Source of the DNA: Blattamonas nauphoetae
Taxonomy: Eukaryota; Preaxostyla; Oxymonadida
Length of the DNA: 64,000 bases
Direction: 5' to 3'
NCBI GenBank assembly: GCA_033064195.1
Contig: JARBJD010000374.1
Span: 1 to 64,000, forward strand
Shown piece by piece: positions 33,001 to 43,500 of this stretch. How positions within the stretch are numbered: position 1 is the stretch's first letter; every line of letters starts with the position of its first letter. Under the pieces are notes generated by a model, which was not told the origin of the DNA, made no database searches, and saw only the letters and a program-made list of their open reading frames with translations. The position numbers were made by a program, and so were the translations under genes.

Positions 33001-36000
33001 TCAGTCTCTGGCTTCCATTCCCCTTCGGCCTTCCTCCTCCGCTCTTTGGTCTGATCCTCTTCCAACACCACTCTCTTTCGTCCTCCTGCCCTTGTTTGTT
33101 ATGTGGAGTGAGAGATGCGCTCTTGTCTTCGCGTGTTCAACACCAGTCATCCTCCCCCTGACGCACTGCATTCTTCGCTTTCTCTTTCTCACTCCGAGCC
33201 AGCCGTCACCCAGCCACACTCAACGTGTCGCCAGCTCCGACTCTCTCGACCGACTTGTGCTGTCGGGATCGTCCATCGAGCGTGTTCGGTCAAATCGCCG
33301 ATTGTTCTTCCCTTCTTGCTCGTTCAGCAGGTTCTCACTCACAGCGTCTCGTCGCTTCTCAGGCTGCGAGCTGTGGAGCACTGAGTTAAGATAGATTAGT
33401 AATTTGTGTTGATGCTCGCTCGACATTCGGAAGACTGCTCGGTTGAGGATGTGTTGGGACCAGGGATCCAAAAATTCAAATCGTACATCTCATCTATTTC
33501 ATCATGTTCTATTCAACATTCTGTCATTCTTGAGTTGTTTAGAAGCTGTTTTTAAACAAGATAACAATTTCAAGAGATACGTGTGTTGAAATAATCACAA
33601 GAAAAACAAACATCAAAATGTAAGCTTAATAAAGATAGAGGAAGGATAGATGACTGAAAACATCATCATCTGGTACATTAAAGTAGACAACGGTGAGATA
33701 GCTCGTTGAATGGACGGTACTCAGTTCTCTAGCCAATCTTGACAATTGATGTTGTTTTTTGAACCCTTTCCAAAGCAACAGTGATCTTGACAGAGAAGAA
33801 TGATTTTGTACGAAACTAAGATCTGGATGAGCCAGTTCACTTCAGCTGACAATGCAGAATCCATCGTCGAGCAGCAAGATCGTGACTGTAACTGCATCGG
33901 CAGGTGTCGCGAATATGTTCGGAGATGAAACACTAAACAACCTATATTGTCCAACAGTTTCGGGTGTTCGAACCAATGAGAGCGATGATAAGAGCGGAGT
34001 GCTGGGAGATGGAGAATTGGATGGCCAACTGCATTGGACAGTCTTAAAGGAATATTGAGGAAAAATTGAATCGAAATGTTGATAGAGACATACCATTGAT
34101 GAAAGTGTACTATTGGGAGGAATGGTGAATGGATAGGAAGAAAGATATTGATATGATCAGACCCATATCACCAAAACTCCAATTTTCACTTGACAACATG
34201 ATGATGTTCTGATTGACTCTTTTTCAATGAAAAAGCCTTCCGTCAACGATTTAAGTGTTTTGAATGAACAAGAATGAGTTTGTGCACAACTGACAAATTG
34301 ACAAATCGAGACCAAATTGAAAAACAAATTGAAAATGGGGCCAATTTGGTTTTTTCAATCCCTGGTTGGGACGGCAGCGGCTCACTCGATTCGTTTCCGA
34401 AGAGCGAGATGTGCGATGCGGTTTGTGTTGGGTCAGTCTCGGTTGGCTTCGTCTTCTTGCTTCGGAAAGTGTCTAGAGTGTGTTTTTCCGCTCCAAATGT
34501 CCGAGGAGGCGAGAGAGGAGATGGTTGTGGGAGATCAGAGATCTTCACACGCGCTGTCAGTTGATGTGTCCAAGAATCCAGTCATGATTTCAATCCGAAC
34601 CTCCTCGTTCTCCCAATTCTGCGTCCACAGCGAGAACAACTGGAAGGTCGCTTGCACATTACACCCTTCCCCGTTCACCAAAGTCTCGACGAGAGCATGA
34701 ACAGTCGTGGAGAGCGTCCGTTCGATGTCTGCCGTGAGCTCCTTCTGCTCCTCTCTGAATTGATGAACCATCAGATCCATCGTCCGATACTTGTTGTCCG
34801 CACGTGCTCGTTTCTCCCTCCAATCTCTCCATCAAGATATCTTCTTCCTTTCGTCATCAGCCACAAGAAGCGTCCTCCACGCTGTGTTCTCGTCATCAAC
34901 CATGTTTTCCTCAGCCGCTGTGTAATCCGCACTTTGCAGTCGTTCCATCCGATGTCCGAACAGCTCGGATAAATACTTGGTCAGCTTGAACCACATTCGG
35001 CAGGCGAGTGCGGTCTGCTTCGGAGCATGCCCTGCGGCTGGAACGTAGCAAGCCTTCAGAATCTCCATGGGTCGAGCCATCCGAGAATCGGTCAGAGAGC
35101 GCCCAACATGAGTGAGGGTGCGGACTGACAGACTTGCGAGCTCGAATAGGATGGCGTGATTCGGGTCGTTCGCATCGAGTGGTTGGGGCGGCTGGAAGTC
35201 GTGGGAGTCGTCGGCCAGTGTGTGTGTCCTCCACAACGACGATGACCTCACGAACTGTGTTTTCTCCCATCCACCACTCTTTCCTCCATTCCCACCTCCG
35301 CCAGCGATCAGCCCAACATTGAGATGGGGAAGAGACCACGTTCGATCGATTGACATGGTTCCTTCACTCGATGTGGCGAAAGATGAAGAGCCTGTTCGTT
35401 GTGACACGACGAGATCTTGAAATCCCGAAAGTTGGTTCTGGTTGAGGATCACTCGTTGCGAGACGTTGGTATTTGCCGCTCGGAAGGGATTTGTGTTCGA
35501 GATGGATTTTTGTGGTCCCGCTTTTCATCAATGAAAGGCTGTGTGTTTCACTCGGAACTATCTCGTCTTGATTGACTCTAATGATGAATGCATGAACATT
35601 AATAGAAAGAGATTGAATAGAAGGAAAATCTCAGGTAGAAAAAAGTAAATGGAGCGGAACGAGCACAATTCTGAACACACACCCTAAAGGACAAACACAC
35701 ATGAGATCGATCTACTGGGTTCGAAAAAATGATTAGAATTGGTTGTAGTAGAAGATATTGTTCATGATCAGCATGTACAGCAGCAGGATGATGAGCAGGC
35801 TTCTGATTTGATCCCAGTGATCCCAGTCGGATCTGATCCCACCAAATACCTACAATACCATTTCGTTTCTTTCATTTCAAAAAAGTCTTCTTATATATGA
35901 TATTTGAATGGAAAAAAAAGTAAAAAGGAAAATGGTCACTTCATAGATCATGAAAATGCAAACTTTGGGTGCTGCTGTTTCAGTTTGTTCTACAACAATA

Positions 36001-39000
36001 ATTATAAAAACAAGTCGATAATGCGTTATTATGTCTTCTTTGATGGTTTTTTCTCACTGACTAAAGTCAATGAAGGGAATACATCGAAAAAGAAGTGTTG
36101 GTGATTGTGATCGTGCGTGTTTTTGGGAAATAAGAGCTGTCTGAAATATTGAAGAGCATTATGTGAAAACAAGAAGTGAATTGAACATGATTAATGAAGT
36201 GATAATGAGAAAATCTCAAAGGAAAAGAGTTGAAATTTGATCTCAGTCCAAATTTAGGCACTGACATCAATTGATCCCAGTTTTACCTATTTTGATGGGA
36301 CTACTCAGATGCCTGATGATGAGGGATTTTAAGAAGACGGAGATCCTTGTTTCCAACTGGGCCAAAAGGGTTGTAGTGCTGGGAAGAGTGAGAGAAATGA
36401 GAGAAGACGCAACAAAATTACGATAATTAAGTCGATAATTCATCCAAACTTATCTTCCAGGGGAGGATCCCCAAAAAATGGCTTGATCTCCTTATCTCTC
36501 GCCATTGTGGTCCAATGATCACTAAAATCCAGTTCTATGTCCTATTTCTGCAACCGTTTTCAAAAATCGACAATAGACAAAATATCCCAAAAAAGATTCA
36601 ATTCATGGGCCTCTGATGAGATTTAGGTGAAATGTCTGATGAGATTTAGGTGGTCCCCACTTCAACGAGAACGAACCCAGTGGAGAGGTCATATGGAGAG
36701 ACAGCGAGATGAATGGTTTCGGATGGCGATTGAGTTGTCTTCAGTTTGAGTGTGAAGTCTTCCAGTGGCATTCGTGCTGTCGAGAGTGACAGATTCAGAA
36801 TGTTTGGATTCGATGATGAAAAATCACACGAAATCGATGAAAGAGTTGGACCGCGTGGTGTTCGGAAGGGTGTTGATGGGAAGAGGATGTGCTCGTCGTC
36901 CTTCCCACTTTCGGTTCGGATCACTGATTGGATGAAATAGTTTGTGTTGTACTGCACCTCGCCACCTCCTCCAATTCCGATTGTTGATGTTCCAGAACTG
37001 GCTGAGCTGAATGAAACGGTGCAAATGTGACCAGAAGTCAATGTGACAGTGAAAGTCGACCCAGATGGCAGATACTCCCCAGAAACAGAAAGAACGAAAG
37101 TGGATGAGCTCACCTCGCTTGGAGCGGCGATTGAGGAGATTCGGGGAGGATGAGGAACTTCGAAGAAGAGACCAGAGTTCACAGCAAACGACGAAGAGTC
37201 TGTTCCAACTGACAACAATTCGTAGCGTCCTCCAAACACAACATGCGAGCTGTCTTCACTCGACCCGATCGAGAAGTTCACAAAACAATTCGTCGATGTC
37301 ACGTTGAAGATTCCTCCACTCGAAGAGACTTCACCAGATGATCCCGATGTCACCACGGGATGCCCTGACGACGATAAGGCCCTCCCAATCAGCTCAACTA
37401 TCGCCATGTCCTTCTTTCCATTCAGAGAACAGCCAACTGACTCAATTCGAGGTGGTTCGGCTGGTGTTGTGAAGGTGACAGATCCTTTCAGTTCAACTTG
37501 TTCTTCCTGTTGCTCGCCGTCTGGAAGGCACATCACTATCATCACTTTGTACTCTGTTGACCATTCCAGTCTTCCTTCTGCTGTCGATGGATAGAGTGGT
37601 GCTGTTCCGACCAGTGTCCTCGAACATGAGCGTGTGAGTGTGATGTTGAACGTGTTGCTTTCCTTCGCAATCAATACTGAATAACTCCCTTCTTCCAGAT
37701 GGACCCCAGAGAGTACAATTTCTGTTGTGTTCCAATCTTTCAGCACTGCCTCAGCTGTTCGAATTGCAGGAATTGGGAATGGTGCGAGTGTCGTATTTCG
37801 GCGAATGTACGTTGCGCTGGGAAGGACCCCATTCGATCCAGACGAGACGACACCTTTTCCGACTGTCGAATCTGTTCTTCTGTCGCCGAACACGACATGC
37901 ACGAGTCGAGGAACGTTCGACCCATTGAACAGCACACCCATCGTTCCTCTGATCGCTTCTTCTGTCTCAACTGTCACTGTTGCTTCATCTCCATCGAAAG
38001 AAACATCGACAGACTTGATTGTGGGTGTGGAAGAGATTTGCGGGACGAAATTGTTGTTGTCAGTCTTATCAGCTTCGAAATACACATTTGGAGCACCCGA
38101 CGTGGAATCGCAGAATTGAAACATGTCTGCCGTGATTTGCGACGACGTTTTGTCCCAAATGTAGACATCCCTTCCATTTTGCACCACGATTTTCAAGTTT
38201 TTTCTGAACTGCGAGAACGAGAGGGAAAAAGTAGTCGTTTCGATCAGTGCAAGAGCCCCTGCCTGAAACGATGCATAACAGTCGACAAAAGCGGAGTTGA
38301 AAATTGTGACGGTGTCTGCGTGGTGGATATTGACTGCTCCGTCACCCGCCGAAGCCGAGCGTTGAAAGAAGCATTTGTACATCAAAATCGAGGATTGGGA
38401 ATAACAATAGATGCTTCCGGCTGAATAATTCGTCGAACACTCAGTGAACGACGAAGCAGAGAATCTCAGCGGAATGCTCGGACTGGAAGAACAATGGTAA
38501 AAGATCGCTCCTCCCAAATTGTTCTCATGGCCAGTGCAGGTGCACTTGTGGAAGAAGCAAGACCGAACAGTGAGCGAGGACGATGGCGTTGAGATGAACA
38601 TTGCAGCTCCTCCCTCCCTCCATCCTGGAGCGACTGTTTCTGCCATTTCGTTGAATGTGCAGAGAGTGTAGGTGATGGAGGTCACTTCTGAGGACACGCT
38701 GTACAGACGGCCGATGTGGGTTTGGGTAATGTTTTCACACGAGTAGATAATGTCTGTGTTGCGAACGCGGATGCAGGACGAGAAGGAGGTGTTCAGGCAC
38801 ATCAGATTCCCTCCCAAGTTCGGCGACATCATTCCTGTCCCGCTCTCGTGGTTGGTGCTCTGCCGAACACAACTCCCAACCATTCGTTGATCAACGGTAC
38901 TCCCAAAGATCTGCTTGTCTGGCGAGAACACAGACGAGCTGGTCATGTTCACAAGAGTGCTTCGGATCAGACTTGTTTCCATTTGGAGAGCACAACGAGA

Positions 39001-39789
39001 TGTTGCCAAACGGATTCCTTGTTCAGTCATGCCAAACGAGAACAGAGGGCCAGTGCCTGACACCAGATGTTGAGTGTCGAGCAAGAGATCAGTTCCAACG
39101 ACAGAAATCGCTTTCATTTCGGTTGTTGGCAAATCAGACCAGTCAGTAGATGCAGAGGAGACCATTTGTGGGTGTGGATCCGCCAAACCAACAAACGGTC
39201 CAATCGAGCCGGTTTGCGAGCGGCGATGAATCTTCGAAAGGATGATGATCGATTCTACAGGTAATCCGAAATGTTCCGATGGTCTGATCAAGAACGGGCA
39301 AATATCGCTGCTTGATGTGATCCAGCTGTCCGAAAACCGCACAATCGACGCAGAAATTGAGCACACGGATTGTTCGTTCGAGTTCATGATGGCGTGCACT
39401 CCAGACACAGAAAATGTGCTATTCGTAATATCAAACATGAAAATCTGGGCAGTTGCTTGATAATAACTGGAGTTTGGAGATGCTGACGACGTTCGTAATG
39501 CTGACGGTTCGTTCGGAGACCATACAGCATGCTCCGAATTTGGTGAATTCTGTTCTTGGAATAGGAATGTGGTACGATTGCCAAGAAATGATACGTTTTC
39601 GGAAATGATTGGGATCGTCGATGAGATCACCACATCATTTTTCAGTCGCAACATCCTCGATTTGGAATGATTTGTTTCGATTCCAATTTCAATGACAGTG
39701 CTTGGAAGTGATCGAAAAGAGGTCGGGGGATTAGTGAAGTGAGGGTGGATCGAAAGGAAGAGAACGAGGACGAGGAGAAATCTGTGCAT
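24035..39789 (-). CDS. Beta-helix/IPT transmembrane surface protein 1, split by two transposons
   Basis: One host gene in three pieces: 39789-36658, 31151-29938 and 26092-24035 (target duplications counted once), giving exactly 2,128 aa. Order: signal peptide MHRFLLVLVLFLSI; Cys- and Asn-rich parallel beta-helix ectodomain to about residue 570; at least six immunoglobulin-like IPT/TIG-type modules beginning TPAEPPRIESVGC, VPHPPRISSI, TPRGPTLSSI, TPDEPIRITS, VPSEPSRIVR, VPFPPIIAHI; a CGDRTRPCSSIEDGWK motif; a second beta-helix-like region; TM helix WWLPLVISLTVLFLIVLGIV; and a cytoplasmic tail of about 300 residues made of KKKKK/EEEE clusters. Related proteins usually end in a pseudokinase, absent here. 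Both junctions rejoin in frame (FVLVEV-YNQTN and LSMSIV-ENTTQ). Probably a surface receptor or adhesin from a large family; function unknown. Confidence 0.85.
26297..29796 (-). CDS. hAT transposase, split by nested inverted-repeat element
   Basis: Pieces 29796-27876 and 26520-26297 join in frame (SAIA-TISTTTVSTEREFS) to 714 aa when the nested element and one TA are removed. Domains: zinc finger CRIC...H(5)H at about residues 102-141; RNase H-like core with SLMLDLSTD (D248 or D252), SVATDGDASMTG (D315) and SHCDVHKLQLSLKD at about 341; RWSTCKN; and the C-terminal hAT dimerisation motif STEREFSVLHYTKRKERGNL followed by STEHLAILTRI. The motif order is that of hAT transposases with a TTF/BED-like finger. 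As it stands the frame reads 47 residues into the insert after A-I-A and stops. The start at 29796 is the first ATG after the right terminal region. Confidence 0.88.
26523..27875. mobile_element. Long-inverted-repeat TA element (IR1, 1,353 bp)
   Basis: Two inverted arms of about 528 bp (26523-27051 and 27349-27875), almost identical, around a ~297-bp spacer. Ends TAGTGCCTCAAAAACCCGG; flanked by TA on both sides (26521-26522, 27876-27877). Within each end AAAAACCCGGA occurs twice, about 19 bp apart. No transposase. TA duplication and repeated end motifs point to mobilisation by a Tc1/mariner-pogo enzyme. A related element is at 54213-55548. It is nested inside the hAT element. Confidence 0.9.
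34535..35452 (-). pseudogene. Possible captured host-gene fragment in the MULE-like element
   Basis: GC-rich minus-strand frame, 206 aa from 35452 to an in-frame TGA at about 34832, then the same frame continues (WRDWREKRARADNKYRTMDL...) to 34535. Segments such as ALACRMWFKLTKYLSELFGH and ELTADIERTLSTTVHALVET are helical and protein-like. Composition differs from the AT-rich remainder of the element and resembles host coding DNA. I do not recognise the family. The single TGA suggests a fragment under decay after capture, as in Pack-MULEs; an unrelated embedded gene is the alternative. Confidence 0.45.
35796..36316. mobile_element. hAT-type MITE, copy 2 (521 bp, inverted)
   Basis: Same 521-bp element as at 362-882, opposite orientation, flanked by the 8-bp duplication ATGATGAG (35788-35795, 36317-36324). 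Near-identical to copy 1. Nested in the MULE-like element. Confidence 0.88.
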
Positions 39790-40561
39790 GAGATCTAGTC
39801 TTTACCGGTCAACCTATGATAATGTGAGGCAAATCAACATATCAGACCTACCTCGAGATAACCGATGGAAACCAAATTTATGTTGTTAACTGAGTTTTCA
39901 GGAACGCAGCTTTGTCCCATCCATAATTTACTTTTTGATCGCTTGAGAGTTGCTACCATGCCGTTTTTGTGAGTATTTCAGCGTGGATTTGTGGAAGATG
40001 AGAGAGGGGAGACTTGATGGATGATGAAATGTGTTTGAGACCCCATGAATATCAACGACTAACAGGCACGAATGCTTGGAGTCGAGAACGTCGAATAAGG
40101 GCGAGATGTGGGACAGAATCCAAAGAGATGAATGTGCTTGACACAGAAGCGTGAGAAAGGAACAGAAAAGTGAGAAAAAGGAATGCCAAAAGCGAAAAGA
40201 ATGGATTAGAAATGAAGACATGATGATATGAGAGAAAGAGACAATGAATGACCGAAAAGAATGAAGAAGAGACAAATAAAGATGTGCGAGCAAGTCATTG
40301 TGAAGTGTAGGCAAATCCGGTCTCTGCGGCAATCTCTGCCGAAATCTATCAGAAAGAACGAAATGAAGAAAGAAAGGTAGGAAAAGTAAATCAGGATGCT
40401 ATGTGAAAGTGTGTGGAGACGCCACAGCAACTCGCTGTTTTGAAGTGAGCATCTCCCTTTGAATACAGAGGCAAGCTGAACAGAATGGTTGGCATCTCAG
40501 CCGGGAAAGAAGAGAGAGAAGAGCTTGACCAAGAAATGAAGAGCTGACTGGAGAAGAATCG
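39790..40561. other. Intergenic between the two surface-protein genes
   Basis: About 770 bp, purine-rich on the plus strand, upstream of beta-helix gene 1 and downstream of gene 2 (both minus strand). It should hold the gene 1 promoter; the ACCCATAACGA motif was not seen. No other feature. Confidence 0.5.
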
Positions 40562-43500
40562 TTATCTTGTCATAACATCCTGAGCGACGCCACTGTCGAG
40601 TTTGAGAAGGTCGGTTTCGAGCTCGTCTAAGCTTGGTCTGTCATACGGATTGAAGTGCGTGCATTTCTCGACGAGCTGTTTCTTGGAGTCTGGAAGTGGC
40701 TCCAGTTTTGGTCGCTGCCCTGTTCCGATGTTCCTCGCAGCGTTGATCGCATCAACTTCTTTGAAAGGCACGTCTCCAGTCTCCATTTCCCACATGACTA
40801 GGCCGAGACTAAAAACTGATGCTTTGAGTGGATCGATGAATGTTTGATCGTCTTCCTTGTTTGCGATTTCCGGTGCTTCCCAACGCTGTCCCTCGTGTGA
40901 AGTGGCCTGCATCGTCTTCGGGACTGATTGCGAGGCTTGGATTGGCTTTGCATCGTCTTTCAGTCGGAGGCACGTTTTGTTGTCTTTGTCGAACAAGATC
41001 CAGTGAGAGTTGAGTCGTGTGAGTGTTTCTGCAGTTGGGTGATGCTTTTGAATGTGTTTCAACGTTTTGATGACATTCAAAGCGATCTGCTCTTTCGAGA
41101 TGGGTTGGGGATTGTCGCTATGGATTCTGTTGTACAACGACTCTCTTTTCTTCACCATCACAACTTCCCCTCCCTCGTCACATCTCACTGCCTCCACAAG
41201 CTCATCGGGTCCGGTTGGCTGAGATCGTGGTTGGATCTCCTTCCCACTCTCCATTTCCGAAGCGGGATGTTCGAAGATGAAGGCAGTTGTGCCGTTTGGG
41301 TTGGGCATGTGAGCGATGGATGAAGCTGAGTTCTGAGCTAATTGGTAAGAATCGTCAGCTTCGACCTTGTCAGTCACATCCAGTTCTTGGGTGGCGAGGA
41401 GTGGCTCTTGTGCCTTGTTTTTCTTCCTCATTCTGCGGAGGAGGACAATCAGGATGATCATGATGAACACGAGCAAGAGAACAGCGACAACGATGATTGG
41501 GATCAACCATGGCAGCGCTTTTGCGAACTCCGACTTGTTCGAGCTTCCGCCTCCGCTGATCGTGAAGAATTCTTGAGTTGAGATGTTGTCAGCGTAGAGG
41601 AGGCGCGCACGCCATTCGACTGTTGCGGAGAGGTTTGTGAGAGATGAGTCTGAGACAGAGAGAGACATGTTTGTGTCTGTGATTGACGTTGTGGTTGAGG
41701 TGTTGAGTTCAATTGTGATGGAATTGCCTTCTTTGCTCGTTTTGTTGTCAAACTCGAAGATTTCGAGGAACAGTCCACACGGGACCATTCGCTCTCCAAC
41801 GACAACAACCGAGAATGCTTTTGCTTTCTTGTCGTAAGTGCTGTTGCTGCTGGCTGGGGTGAGTGTTGGGACGAAGAGGGTAGCTGTGATTGTGTTCGAG
41901 CGATGTTTGACAACACAATCTTCTTCTGTCAGGAACCAAAGAGAGTTCAGATCCTCATTTCCAACAACAGTGATCGTGGAGACGCCAGAGCATCTCAGAT
42001 TTCGTTCCGCAGAGGGGAAGTCCACGCTGGTAAGCACGTTGACAGAAGTCTTCGTCGTTGGACGAGAGCACACCAGTGAACTTGGATGTCTTGATCACGG
42101 CGTTGGCACTGGCTGGGCAGTCAGAGATGGAAATGAGCTCTGTTCCTTGTGCTTCGAGAACAGTGAGTGAGGTGATAGAGAGAGCAGGGCACTGGGAGAG
42201 GTCGATCAACGGTTTTGAGAAGGATGGTTGTGAAATGGTGGTCGTTTGCACGGTGAATGAGGTGTCAGTGAGTGAGATGAGGGTGAAATGCGTTTGTGAT
42301 GATCCAATAATACAGTCGGTCGGACTGTTGAGTAATTTGTAACTCTCGTAATCGAGTCCCATTCTTCATTCTTGTATGATTTCTCGGTTTTACAAAAACA
42401 AAGAAACTGAAAGAGTCGTGAAGTTGTGAGAAAGTTTCATGAATGGAAAGAGTGTATTAGAAGGGGGCTTCGTGGTTCTGGAGACCAAACTTCTTTTGTT
42501 TGAGAGGTACTTTTGCTTCCTTTGCTCGACTCTCCCAGGCCTTGTTGTCCGATCTTACGTTTTCCTTAATCACCTCAAAACGGGATTGAGACACTCGGCA
42601 TTGTTCTCCATCATTCCCATAGAAGACCTCCAGACCCGCTCGCTGAAAAGCTGCTCTGATGTTCTCTCCTGTGGTGGCTGACTGAAATGCACTCAAGAAT
42701 TGCTGAAGACAACGACCAATTGATGACGAGTTGTCGTCGTATTTGAGACGTGAGAGTTGTCGTTTCATGATACCGAATGTCACGCAGTCTAGTGGCTGTA
42801 GATAGTGCGTGGCATTCGGTGGGAGTGTGTAGAGGGCGATACCAGCATTTGAGAGAGTCAGCTCAGCCGCTTCTCCAAGATGGACACTGGAGTTGTCCAC
42901 AAGGAGAACAGCTGGTGCTTTCGGCTTTCGTAGTATGGTTCGCTGTTCGGTCACGTAGTCAAGGAGAACATTCTCCAACCAACTATCAAATTTCTCCTGT
43001 GTAAATCCTCCTTTCTCATTTTCCTCAACCACCATTTGGTCCTCATCCATTATTCCCATCTTTTCTAAGTCCTTCTCGTCCATGGGAGCACGCAACACAC
43101 AGTGAAGGGGGAGTGCTTTTCCATGAAGGGAGATCGCGGCCATCGCAGAGAAACGGGGGACAGTTTGCGGAACTGGAAAATGAAGAGGTTTCGCAGAAAG
43201 TTCGACAGCACCAACCACGCAATGACCAATCGAGTCTTGTTTAGGCTGATAGCCGACCTCATCGGCGTTGATGAACAGAAGTGGATGAACCGTTTTGATG
43301 AGTGATTCGAGGTGTGTCATATATTCGTCGATGTCTTGAATTCTTACAGCCGTTCTTGAAGAAGTCATCGGAGCAGTGGAATGAAGAGCGATCTCCTTCG
43401 AATTCAACCGAACAAAGTCATATGGGAAAGTTCGGTTGATGTCCGTTCGATTGGTTTTTTCGGAAACCCAATCAAATATTTGAGATGGGATCCATGGCTG

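Larger units (their letters stand above)
31152..36657. mobile_element. MULE-like element (5,506 bp) in beta-helix gene 1
   Basis: Identical 44-bp inverted ends (31152-31195, 36614-36657) starting GGGACCACCTAAATCTCATC, each containing ACCTAAATCTCATCA twice. Flanked by the 9-bp duplication CACTTCAAC (31143-31151, 36658-36666). Nine-bp duplication and G-rich ends fit Mutator-like elements, but I find no transposase, so it is probably non-autonomous. Contents: low-coding AT-rich DNA at 31.2-32.9 kb, a C/T-rich segment at 32.9-33.4 kb, a gene-like minus-strand segment at 34535-35452, and a hAT MITE at 35796-36316. Perfect end repeats imply recent insertion. Confidence 0.85.

Noticed and set aside
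37699-38424. 241-aa plus-strand frame
   Set aside because: Antisense to the beta-helix region of gene 1; no recognisable domain.
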